Positions 54,903 through 62,959 of a stretch of DNA of 64,000 bases are shown here, piece after piece. The DNA lies in NCBI RefSeq assembly GCF_013340205.1, contig NZ_BJTG01000004.1, positions 248,001 through 312,000 of the forward strand, given 5' to 3'. Below the pieces are notes generated by a model. That model did not search any database. It saw only the letters and a program-made list of their open reading frames with translations, and was not told the DNA's origin. Origin of the DNA: Anaeromyxobacter diazotrophicus (GTDB lineage Bacteria; Myxococcota; Myxococcia; Myxococcales; Anaeromyxobacteraceae). Made by a program: the position numbers and the translations under genes. How positions within the stretch are numbered: the first letter of the stretch is position 1; each line of letters opens with the position of its first letter.

Positions 54903-55535
54903 ATGAATCCGCATTCAGCATCCGAAAAGCCCGTTCGGCTGCGCGAGCGCCTGCGGGAGGCCACCGGCGAGGCCATCCTCGACGCCGCCGAGCGGGCGTT
55001 CGCCGAGGAGGGCGCCAGGGCGCGCATGGAGTCCATCGCGACCCGCGCCGGGATCGCCGTCGGGACGCTCTACAACCACTTCGCGGACCGGGACGCGCTC
55101 TGGGAGGCGCTGCGCAGCTCGCGGCGCGCGGCGCTGCTGGCGCGGCTCGACGCCGCGCTCGACGCCTCGCGGGGCGGGCCGTTCCCGGACTCCCTGCGCG
55201 CCTTCCTGGGCGCGCTCGAGGCGCACTGGGCCGAGCACCGCGGCTACCTCTCCCTGCTCGTCCACGCCGAGCCCACGGTGGCGCGGGCGGGCGACCGCGC
55301 CCGGCGCGATCGCACGCTGGCGGAGGAGATGGTGGCGCGCGCCGCCCGGCTGGTGCGGCGCGGGGTGGCGGAGGGCGCGCTGCGCGAGGAGGGGCACGAG
55401 CTCTTCCCGGTGCTGCTGGTGGGGATGGTCCGCGCGCTCATGGTGCGGGAGATCGCGCGCGGCCAGCCCTGCTCCGGCGCGACGCTCGACCAGGCGGTGG
55501 AGTTCTTCCTGGCCGGGGCGGGGCGGCGGCCGTGA
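54903..55535 (+). CDS. TetR/AcrR-family repressor
   Basis: 210 residues. Helix-turn-helix: TGEAILDAAERAFAEEGARA, IATRAGIAVGTLYNHFADRDALWEAL. The C-terminal ligand domain is variable and has no recognisable family. First gene of an efflux operon; the stop overlaps the permease start. It likely represses its own operon through the palindromes at 54864-54883 or 54904-54917, and is released by an exported compound. ATG 54903 lies about 6 bases after the predicted transcript start. Confidence 0.9.
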   Translation: MNPHSASEKPVRLRERLREATGEAILDAAERAFAEEGARARMESIATRAGIAVGTLYNHFADRDALWEALRSSRRAALLARLDAALDASRGGPFPDSLRAFLGALEAHWAEHRGYLSLLVHAEPTVARAGDRARRDRTLAEEMVARAARLVRRGVAEGALREEGHELFPVLLVGMVRALMVREIARGQPCSGATLDQAVEFFLAGAGRRP

Positions 55536-57151
55536 GCGTCGCCGCCGCGCTGCCGGGGGCCGCCGCGCCGGCCCGCCCGCGCACCAACAAGTGGCTCGTC
55601 ACGGTGGCGGTGAGCTTCGGGACGCTCATGGGCGCGATCGACACGTCCATCGTCAACGTGGCGCTGCCCCAGATCCGCGGCGCGGTCGGCGCCACCGTGC
55701 AGGAGATCACCTGGATCACCACCGGGTTCGTCATCGCGACGGTGGTGGTGATGCCGCTCACCGCCTTCCTCGGCCGCTTCTTCGGCCAGAAGCGCGTCTA
55801 CCTGGCGAGCCTGGTGCTGTTCTTGGTCGGCTCGGCCCTGTGCGGCACCGCCGGCAGCCTCGGGACGCTCGTCTTCTACCGGGCGCTGCAGGGCTTCGGC
55901 GCCGGCGCGCTGCAGCCGACCGAGCAGGCCATCCTGCGCCAGACCTTCCCGCCCAAGGAGCAGGGGATGGCCATGGCCGTCTTCGCCATGGCGGTGATGG
56001 TCGGCCCGGCCATCGGCCCGACGCTGGGCGGGTGGATCGTCGACAACTATCACTGGTCGTGGATCTTCTTCATCAACCTCCCCATCGGGATCCTGGGCCT
56101 GTTCATGGTCTGGCGCTTCGTGGAGGAGCCGGACGACATCCGCGCCGCCAACCGCGCCGCCGCCGCCGAGCAGCGCAAGTACCTCGACTGGCAGGGCATC
56201 GCGCTCCTGTCGGTGGGCCTCGCCTGCCTGCAGTACGTGCTGGAGGAGGGGCAGCGCGACGACTGGTTCCAGTCGCGCACCATCGCCGCCTGCGCGGCGG
56301 TGGCCGCGCTCGGGCTCCTCGGCTTCGTCTGGCGCGAGCTCACCGCCCGCGCGCCGGCCGTCAACGTCCGCCTCTTCAAGGACCCGGTCTTCAGCTCCGG
56401 CACGCTCATCGGCGCGGTCATGTTCGCCATGCTCATGGCGAGCATGTTCCTCCTGCCGGTCTTCATGCAGGAGCTGCTCGGCTTCACCGCCACCCAGTCC
56501 GGCCTGGTGCTGGTGCCGCGGGTGGGGGTGATGATGCTCGCGACGCCGCTCGTCGGCCGCATCTACAACCGCGTCTCGCCGCGCCTGCTGGTCGGCATCG
56601 GGGTGGTGCTGGTGTCCTGGGGGTCGGTGAACCTCTCGCACGTCACGCTCCAGAGCAGCTCGGCCGAGATCGTGCGGCAGATCCTGGTGCAGGGGGTGGG
56701 CTTCAGCTTCCTGTTCGTCCCCCTCACCACCACCGCGCTCTCCAACGTGGAGCGGACGAAGCTCACCGACGCCACCGGCCTCAACTCGCTCCTCCGCCAG
56801 ATCGGCGGGTCGATGGGCCTGGCGGTGTTCGCGACCCTCCTGTCGCGCTACCAGACCCACGCCCGGCACGCGCTGGCGGCCCACGTCACCGCGGAGAACC
56901 CGCAGGTGGTGGAGCGGCTCGGACAGCTCCAGGCCGGGCTCGCCGCGCGCGGCGGGCTCGACCCGGTGAGCGCCAAGGCCGGCGCCCTGGCGGCGCTGAA
57001 TGGCCAGGTGACGCAGCAGGCGGCGGTGCTCGCCTTCGAGAAGACCTTCCTCGTGACGGGGCTCGTCTTCCTGTGCGTGCTGCCGCTCCTCCTCTTCCTC
57101 AAGGTGAATCGCCACGGCGCCGCGGGTGCGGCGCACGCGGCGCTGGAGTGA
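55532..57151 (+). CDS. DHA2-family (EmrB-like) MFS drug exporter
   Basis: 539 residues with 14 predicted membrane segments. Family landmarks: GTLMGAIDTSIVNVALP (motif D1), LGRFFGQKRVYLASLVLF (motif A-like), and FYRALQGFGAGALQPT (motif C region), VMVGPAIGPTLGGWIVDNYHWSWIF. Proton-driven exporter of amphiphilic compounds. With the HlyD-like gene just downstream it matches EmrB-EmrA. GTG 55532 overlaps the tetR stop. Confidence 0.92.
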   Translation: MSVAAALPGAAAPARPRTNKWLVTVAVSFGTLMGAIDTSIVNVALPQIRGAVGATVQEITWITTGFVIATVVVMPLTAFLGRFFGQKRVYLASLVLFLVGSALCGTAGSLGTLVFYRALQGFGAGALQPTEQAILRQTFPPKEQGMAMAVFAMAVMVGPAIGPTLGGWIVDNYHWSWIFFINLPIGILGLFMVWRFVEEPDDIRAANRAAAAEQRKYLDWQGIALLSVGLACLQYVLEEGQRDDWFQSRTIAACAAVAALGLLGFVWRELTARAPAVNVRLFKDPVFSSGTLIGAVMFAMLMASMFLLPVFMQELLGFTATQSGLVLVPRVGVMMLATPLVGRIYNRVSPRLLVGIGVVLVSWGSVNLSHVTLQSSSAEIVRQILVQGVGFSFLFVPLTTTALSNVERTKLTDATGLNSLLRQIGGSMGLAVFATLLSRYQTHARHALAAHVTAENPQVVERLGQLQAGLAARGGLDPVSAKAGALAALNGQVTQQAAVLAFEKTFLVTGLVFLCVLPLLLFLKVNRHGAAGAAHAALE

Positions 57152-57158
57152 CACGGAC

Positions 57159-58409
57159 ATGACGCCCCCCATGCAGGCCGGCCACGACTCGAGCGCCCGC
57201 GCGCTCCCCGCCGCCGTCCCCGACCCCGCGCCGGAGGCGCGCCCCGGCGGCCGCAAGCGCCTGCTCGTCCGCGCCGCCGCCGCGGCGCTGGCGGCCCTGG
57301 CGCTCCTCTTCGGGCTCCACCTCTTCCTCACCCGCGGCGAGGAGACCACCGACGACGCGCAGGTCGAGGCGGACGTGGTGCCGATCGCGCCGCGCGTCGC
57401 CGGGGCGGTCCTGCGGGTGGCGGTCCACGACGACCAGCTGGTGAAGAAGGGCGACCTCCTCTTCGAGCTCGACCCCGCCGATCACGCCGCCCGGGCGCAG
57501 CAGGCCGAGGCCGAGCTCGCCACCGCGCAGGCCCAGGCGGCCGCGGCCGACGCGCAGGTCCAGGTGGTGGAGGCGAGCGCCCGGGGCGGGTTCGCCGGCG
57601 CCCGCGCGGCGGTCAGCTCCAGCTCGGCGGCGCTGCAGCAGGCGGACGCCCAGATCGCGGCCGCCCAGGCGGCCCAGCGCCGCGCCGAGGCGGAGGCGGT
57701 GAAGGCGCGCGCCGATCTCACCCGGGCGCGGCAGCTGCGCGCGGGCGACGCCATCGCCCAGGCGCAGCTCGACGCGGTCGAGGCCGCGGCCGAGTCGGCC
57801 GAGGCGGGCGTGGCCTCCGCGCGCGCCAACCTGGCCGCGGCCGAGGAGGCCAAGCAGACGGCGCGCGGCCGGGTGGGGGAGGCGGAGGGGCGCCTCGGGC
57901 AGAGCACGCCCGTGGCGGCGCAGATCGCCTCCGCCCACGCCGGGGCGGAGCTGGCGCACGCCCGGGTGAAGAGCGCGCAGGCGGCGCTCGACCTGGCGCG
58001 CCTGCAGCTCCGCTACACGCAGGTGGTGGCGCCCGCCGACGGGCAGGTCTCGAAGCTCACGGTGCGCGAGGGGCAGCTCGTGGCGGTGGCGCAGCCGGTG
58101 GCCCAGCTCGTCCCGAGCGCCACCTACCTCGTGGCGAACTTCAAGGAGACGCAAGTCGGGGCCATGCGCCCCGGGCAGCGCGTCGACGTGGAGGTGGACG
58201 CCTACGGCGGCAAGACGCTGCAGGGGAAGGTGGAGAGCCTCTCCGGCGGCACCGGCGCGCGCTTCTCGCTCCTGCCGCCGGACAACGCCTCCGGGAACTT
58301 CGTGAAGGTGGTGGAGCGGGTGCCGGTCCGCATCGCCTGGGTCGATCCGCCGAAGGACCTCGCGCTGCGCGCCGGCCTGTCCGCCACCGTGACCGTGCAC
58401 ACGCGCTGA
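57159..58409 (+). CDS. HlyD/EmrA-type membrane fusion protein
   Basis: 416 residues: a short cytoplasmic Pro-rich start, one membrane segment (LVRAAAAALAALALLFGLHL), a barrel-sandwich hybrid with EADVVPIAPRVAGAVLRVAV, a long Ala/Gln-rich coiled coil from about 95 to 280 (QQAEAELATAQAQAAAADAQ), and the second half of the barrel (YTQVVAPADGQVSKLTVREG). Periplasmic adaptor for the MFS exporter upstream. No outer-membrane factor is in the window. ATG 57159. Confidence 0.92.
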   Translation: MTPPMQAGHDSSARALPAAVPDPAPEARPGGRKRLLVRAAAAALAALALLFGLHLFLTRGEETTDDAQVEADVVPIAPRVAGAVLRVAVHDDQLVKKGDLLFELDPADHAARAQQAEAELATAQAQAAAADAQVQVVEASARGGFAGARAAVSSSSAALQQADAQIAAAQAAQRRAEAEAVKARADLTRARQLRAGDAIAQAQLDAVEAAAESAEAGVASARANLAAAEEAKQTARGRVGEAEGRLGQSTPVAAQIASAHAGAELAHARVKSAQAALDLARLQLRYTQVVAPADGQVSKLTVREGQLVAVAQPVAQLVPSATYLVANFKETQVGAMRPGQRVDVEVDAYGGKTLQGKVESLSGGTGARFSLLPPDNASGNFVKVVERVPVRIAWVDPPKDLALRAGLSATVTVHTR

Positions 58410-58519
58410 GCGCGGTCGGCGGGGCGCGGGGGTAGGCGCCCCTCCCACCCGTAACCGGCCGAAATCTTGCGCCATCGGGGGTGGCTGCTAGCGTCCGGGG
58501 CGAGCTCGGAGGAGCTCCG

Positions 58520-58813
58520 ATGAAGCGCCTCTTCCGCCACCGCACCGCCCTCTACCTGGCCGCCCTCACGGCGCTGCTGGCCCTCTCGGCGGCCGATCCC
58601 GGCGGCCTGCGCAAGGCGCTCCTCCAGGAGCGCCAGGTGGCGCGCCTGGCCGAGGAGAACGCCGCGCTGGAGCAGAGCGTGCTGCGGCTCCGGCGCGAGG
58701 TGAAGGCGCTCTCCGGGGACCCGGCCGCCCTCGAGCGCGCCGCGCGCGAGGAGCTCGGGTACGTGAAGCCGGGCGAGATCGTCTACCGCCTCGACGAAGG
58801 CGAGGCGCGGTGA
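58520..58813 (+). CDS. Septum-formation protein FtsB/DivIC-like
   Basis: 97 residues. One membrane segment (TALYLAALTALLALSAADPG), then a coiled coil (RQVARLAEENAALEQSVLRL) and the compact end KALSGDPAALERAAREELGY-V-KPGEIVYRL, the standard FtsB/DivIC order. It acts with FtsL and FtsQ in the divisome. GGAGGAG fits ATG 58520. The stop overlaps the GTG of a GGDEF gene. Confidence 0.85.
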   Translation: MKRLFRHRTALYLAALTALLALSAADPGGLRKALLQERQVARLAEENAALEQSVLRLRREVKALSGDPAALERAAREELGYVKPGEIVYRLDEGEAR

Positions 58814-61098
58814 GCCCGCCCGCGGCCGCGGCGCCCCCGCGCGCGCCGGTGGGGAGCGCGCGAGAGATGCGCTCCCGGCTCCCGGCAGCCCGCTCGCGGC
58901 CGCTGCTCGTCCTGGCCTGGGCGGCGCTCCTCGGCGACGACGGCCTCCTGGGCGAGCCGGCCCGCCGCCGCGCCGGCCGCGCCGCGCTGCGGGCGCTCCC
59001 CGCGCTGGCGGCGGTGATGACGGCCGCGCTGCTCGTGGCGCGCCCGCTGGCGGCGGCGCCGCTCGGGCGCGCGCACGCCGCGGCGGGGCTCCTGCTGGCC
59101 GGCGCGCTGGCGGGCGTGCTCGTCCGGCGCCTGCGCCGGGGCAGGGCGGGGCGGCGGCTCGACGCGCGCGAGGCGCTCGAGCTCGGCGCCCTGGTGCTGC
59201 TCGCGGCGGCGGCGCTGACCCGCGCCGCCGAGGCCGGCGGCCTCCCCCGCGACGCCGCGCTCCAGCCGCTCGTCTACCTGGCGGTGGCGGCGCTGTCCGC
59301 CTCCCTCCCGCGCGGGCCGGGGCTGGCGCTCGTGGCCGGCGCGCTCGCGCTCGAGGCCGGCGGCTGGTGGGGGCAGGGGGGCGTGGCGGCGGACCTGCCG
59401 CGGCTGGCCGCGCGCGGCGGGTTCATCGCGCTCTTCGCGCTCCTCTACCACGGGGTCCTGGGCGCGCGGATCGCCGCCGGGCGGCGCGCGGAGGCGGCCG
59501 CCATGGAGCGGCGCCGGCGCGAGCTGGACGAGCGGGCGCGCCAGCTCCGGCTGCTGGCCGTCTCGGGCGAGGCGGCCGAGGGCGGCCGGGCCGAGCGGGC
59601 GGAGCGGCTGGGCGAGGCGGCGGTGCTGGAGACCGACGGCGCCGCCCGCGGGCTGCTCGACGTCGCGGGCGCGGCCCTCCGGGCCACCGCCGCCGGCGCC
59701 TACCTGCTGAGCGACGACGACCGCGAGCTGCGGCTGTGGGAGGGGCGCGCGGGCTCCCGCCTGGCGCGGGTGCTGGCCGCCGGCGAGGGGCCGCTGGGCG
59801 GGGTGGTGAAGCGCCGCGCCGCGGTCCGGATGCACGGCGAGCTGCGGGGGCTGCGCCACCGCGAGGGCGGCCCAGCGCCGCGCGCGCTCCTGGCGGTGCC
59901 GCTCCTCTCGCGGGTGGGTGGTCACCTGCGCGGGGTGGTGCTGGCCGATCGCGACGAGGCCGTCCCGTTCGACGAGGCGGACGAGCGGCTGCTGGAGGCG
60001 GTGGCGGCGGAGCTGGCGCGGGCGGCGGCGGCGGAGCGGCTCATCCGCGACGGCCGCGCCCGGCGCGAGGAGCAGGAGCGCTTCTACGGCGCCATCGAGC
60101 GGCTCAACCGCGTCACCACCCCGCGGCAGGTGCTCGACGCCGTGCTGGCGGCGGCGGCCGACATGGTGACGGTGGACTTCGGCGCGGTCACGCTGCAGGA
60201 CGACGGGACGGGGTCCATCCGGCACAAGGTCGCGCGCGCGGTCCTCGCCGGGGGCGCCACCGCCGCCGAGCTGGAGGGGAAGGAGTTCGCGGACAACGGG
60301 GGCCTCGTCGCCTGCGCGGTGCGGCTGGGCTCGTCCTTGCCCGGCAAGGCGCTGCGCCTCTCCGAGGCGATCGTGTTCGACGAGGAGACCCGGCTGCGCG
60401 GCCTCTCCTCCCTCAAGATCCTGCCGCTGCGGACCGGCGACGCGGTGCTGGGCACGCTGGTCGTGGGGGCGCACCGCCCGCTCGCGTACGACGGGGACGC
60501 GGTGCGGCAGCTCGAGATCCTGGGCCTCCAGGCCGGAGACGCGCTGCAGCGCGCCCGCCTGTTCGAGGCCACCGAGCGGCTCGCCACCACCGACGGCCTC
60601 ACCGGGCTCGTGAACCACCGCACCTTCCAGGCCCGGCTCGACGAGCACCTCGCCGCCGCCCAGCGCTACGGGAAGAAGCTCTCGCTGCTCCTCACCGACA
60701 TCGACCACTTCAAGTCGGTGAACGACACCTGGGGTCATCCGGTGGGCGACCTGGTGCTGAAGGGCGTCGCGCGCATCCTGCAGAAGGAGGCGCGGGTGAC
60801 CGACGTCGCGGCGCGGTACGGCGGCGAGGAGTTCGCGCTCGTCATGCCCGAGACCGACCAGGCGGGCGCGCTGCGCACGGCCGAGCGCATCCGCGAGAAG
60901 GTGGCCGGGGCACGGTTCCGGACCGAGCAGGGTGAACTCTCGGTGACGATCTCCATCGGCGTCGCGACCTTCCCCGGCGACGGGCGGCAGAAGGCGGAGC
61001 TGGTGGAGCTGGCGGACGGCGGCCTGTACCACGCGAAGCGGCACGGCCGGAACCAGACCGTCGCGCTGGGCCAGCTGCGCGCGGCGCGCCGCGCCTGA
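58810..61098 (+). CDS. GAF-GGDEF diguanylate cyclase, membrane-bound
   Basis: 762 residues. Several membrane segments up to about residue 220 (AVMTAALLVARPLAAAPL, ALELGALVLLAAAALTRAA). One or two GAF-like domains follow (about 270-410 and 430-585), then a GGDEF domain from 590 with RYGGEEFALVMPETDQAG. An RVTD inhibitory site lies five residues before GGEEF. It should synthesise cyclic-di-GMP in response to a GAF ligand. It overlaps ftsB. Confidence 0.9.
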   Translation: MSPPAAAAPPRAPVGSAREMRSRLPAARSRPLLVLAWAALLGDDGLLGEPARRRAGRAALRALPALAAVMTAALLVARPLAAAPLGRAHAAAGLLLAGALAGVLVRRLRRGRAGRRLDAREALELGALVLLAAAALTRAAEAGGLPRDAALQPLVYLAVAALSASLPRGPGLALVAGALALEAGGWWGQGGVAADLPRLAARGGFIALFALLYHGVLGARIAAGRRAEAAAMERRRRELDERARQLRLLAVSGEAAEGGRAERAERLGEAAVLETDGAARGLLDVAGAALRATAAGAYLLSDDDRELRLWEGRAGSRLARVLAAGEGPLGGVVKRRAAVRMHGELRGLRHREGGPAPRALLAVPLLSRVGGHLRGVVLADRDEAVPFDEADERLLEAVAAELARAAAAERLIRDGRARREEQERFYGAIERLNRVTTPRQVLDAVLAAAADMVTVDFGAVTLQDDGTGSIRHKVARAVLAGGATAAELEGKEFADNGGLVACAVRLGSSLPGKALRLSEAIVFDEETRLRGLSSLKILPLRTGDAVLGTLVVGAHRPLAYDGDAVRQLEILGLQAGDALQRARLFEATERLATTDGLTGLVNHRTFQARLDEHLAAAQRYGKKLSLLLTDIDHFKSVNDTWGHPVGDLVLKGVARILQKEARVTDVAARYGGEEFALVMPETDQAGALRTAERIREKVAGARFRTEQGELSVTISIGVATFPGDGRQKAELVELADGGLYHAKRHGRNQTVALGQLRAARRA

Positions 61099-61245
61099 GG
61101 GCCGGCGGGCGCTGGCCCTCTCCCTCCCCGCCGCGGCCGCCGCCCCGCCGGCTGACGGAGGCGCGCGATAGGGTGCTCCGGGAGGGCGGCGCCTGCTAAG
61201 ATCGCGGCCGGCCGGACACCCGCGCGCCCAGGGAGCGGAGCGACC

Positions 61246-62565
61246 TTGAAGAAGAACTTCATCCTCGACACGAACGTCCTGCTCCACGATCCGCGTTCCA
61301 TCTTCGGCTTCGGCGACAACAACGTCGTCGTCCCGATCCACGTCATCGAGGAGATCGACAACTTCAAGCGGGACCTGTCGTCGCTCGGCCGCAACGCGCG
61401 CCAGGTGAGCCGCTACCTCGACGAGTTCCGGGTGCAGGGGAGCCTGGGAGACGGCGTGTCGCTGGGCCCCGACAAGGGGACCATCCGCGTGCTCATCGGC
61501 ACGCACAAGCTCCCGCCCGAGATCGGCGAGGGGCACTCCGTCGACAACCACATCCTGGCCACCGCGCTCGACGTCCGCGACCGGGAGACGCTCCCGGCGG
61601 TCTTCGTCACCAAGGACACGAACCTCCGCATCCGCGCGGACGCGGTCGGGCTCCACGCCGAGGACTACGACGTCGAGGAGGTGAACCTCGACACGCTCTG
61701 GACCGGAGTGGCCGAGGTCGACGTCGGGCCCGAGGCGGTGAACGCCTTCTACACCGACGGCTCGGTGGCGGTGGAGCCCGCGCTCGACCCGCCGCCGCCG
61801 AACGAGTTCGTGGTGCTGCGGGACAAGTCGAACCCGCAGCACAGCGCGGTGGGCAAGTACAGCGCGGCGAAGCAGGCCTACGTCCCGCTCATCAAGATCC
61901 CGAAGGAGGGCGTGTGGGGCATCCGGCCCCGCAACAAGGAGCAGTCCTTCGCGCTCGACCTCCTGCTCAACGACGAGATCCGCCTCGTCACCATCGTCGG
62001 CAAGGCCGGCACCGGCAAGACGCTGCTCGCCATCGCGGCCGGCCTGCAGAAGGCGATGGAGGAGAGCGTCTACGGCAAGCTGCTCGTCTCGCGGCCCATC
62101 TTCCCGCTCGGCCGCGACATCGGCTACCTGCCCGGCGACGTGGAGGAGAAGCTCAACCCCTGGATGCAGCCCATCTTCGACAACGTCGAGTACCTCATGA
62201 ACCTGTCGCGCTCCGAGAAGAAGCAGGGGCGCGGCTACCACGAGCTCATCGACCTCGGGATCATGGAGATCGAGCCGCTCACCTACATCCGCGGCCGCTC
62301 CATCCCGAACCAGTACATCATCGTGGACGAGGCGCAGAACCTCACGCCGCACGAGGTGAAGACCATCATCACCCGCTGCGGCGACGGGACGAAGATCGTC
62401 CTCACCGGCGACCCCTACCAGATCGACAACCCGTACGTGGACGCCACCAACAACGGCCTCATCCACGTCGCCAACCGCTTCAAGAACGAGCGGCTGGCCG
62501 GGCACGTCACCATGTCGAAGGGCGAGCGCAGCCCGCTGGCCGAGCTGGCGGCGAACCTGCTGTAG
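61246..62565 (+). CDS. PIN-PhoH protein (PhoH2-like)
   Basis: 439 residues. N-terminal PIN nuclease domain (NFILDTNVLLHDPRSIFG, VIEEIDNFKRDLSS, VTKDTNLRIRADAVG), then a PhoH ATPase with Walker A IVGKAGTGKTLLAIAAG and Walker B YIIVDEAQNLTPHE. The fusion, known as PhoH2/YlaK, is thought to unwind and cleave RNA. The start is TTG 61246 with GGAG upstream. The TAG stop falls in a GC-rich palindrome of the dispersed family, duplicated in tandem. Confidence 0.92.
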   Translation: MKKNFILDTNVLLHDPRSIFGFGDNNVVVPIHVIEEIDNFKRDLSSLGRNARQVSRYLDEFRVQGSLGDGVSLGPDKGTIRVLIGTHKLPPEIGEGHSVDNHILATALDVRDRETLPAVFVTKDTNLRIRADAVGLHAEDYDVEEVNLDTLWTGVAEVDVGPEAVNAFYTDGSVAVEPALDPPPPNEFVVLRDKSNPQHSAVGKYSAAKQAYVPLIKIPKEGVWGIRPRNKEQSFALDLLLNDEIRLVTIVGKAGTGKTLLAIAAGLQKAMEESVYGKLLVSRPIFPLGRDIGYLPGDVEEKLNPWMQPIFDNVEYLMNLSRSEKKQGRGYHELIDLGIMEIEPLTYIRGRSIPNQYIIVDEAQNLTPHEVKTIITRCGDGTKIVLTGDPYQIDNPYVDATNNGLIHVANRFKNERLAGHVTMSKGERSPLAELAANLL

Positions 62566-62621
62566 GGGCGGGGGCCTGTCCCCCGCACCTGCTGTAGGGG
62601 CGGGGGCTCGCCCCCCGCCGC
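62555..62621. repeat. Tandem pair of short GC-rich palindromes at the phoH end
   Basis: A 21-base segment beginning ACCTGCTGTAGGGGCG occurs at 62555-62575 and again at 62587-62607, 32 bases apart. Each runs into a palindrome (GGGGGCCTGTCCCCC in the first, GGGGGCTCGCCCCCC in the second). The first copy contains the last codons and the TAG stop of the PIN-PhoH gene. Confidence 0.8.
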
Positions 62622-62648
62622 CCTCGGCGACGCCGTTATGTTGATCTC

Positions 62649-62930
62649 ATGACCGACGACCCGGGAGCGGCGAGCGGCGTGAAGCTCGACTACCCGCTCG
62701 AGTACGAGTTCAAGATCATGGGCCTGGCCGGCGACGACTTCGCCGAGCACGCCCGCCGCCTGGTCGAGCGGGTGGCTGGCGCCGCGCCGCCGGAGCGCGT
62801 GAGGGTCCGCGCCAGCGCGGCCGGGAAGTACCACGCGGTGTCGGTGGTGACGGTGCTCGCGAGCGAGGAGCAGCGGCGCGCCGTGTACCTGGCGCTGCAC
62901 GAGGATGCGCGGGTCGTGTACTACCTGTGA
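62649..62930 (+). CDS. DUF493 (YbeD-like) protein
   Basis: 93 residues: LDYPLEYEFKIMGLAGDDFA at the start and KYHAVSVVTVLASEEQRRAV, then YLALHEDARVVYYL at the end, the two conserved regions of the DUF493/YbeD family of small ACT-like-fold proteins. Function not established. TATGTT (62637-62642) ends exactly 6 bases before ATG 62649 and no ribosome site is seen, suggesting a leaderless transcript. Confidence 0.85.
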   Translation: MTDDPGAASGVKLDYPLEYEFKIMGLAGDDFAEHARRLVERVAGAAPPERVRVRASAAGKYHAVSVVTVLASEEQRRAVYLALHEDARVVYYL

Positions 62931-62959
62931 ACGGCGGCGGGGCCTCGGGCCCCGCGCCA

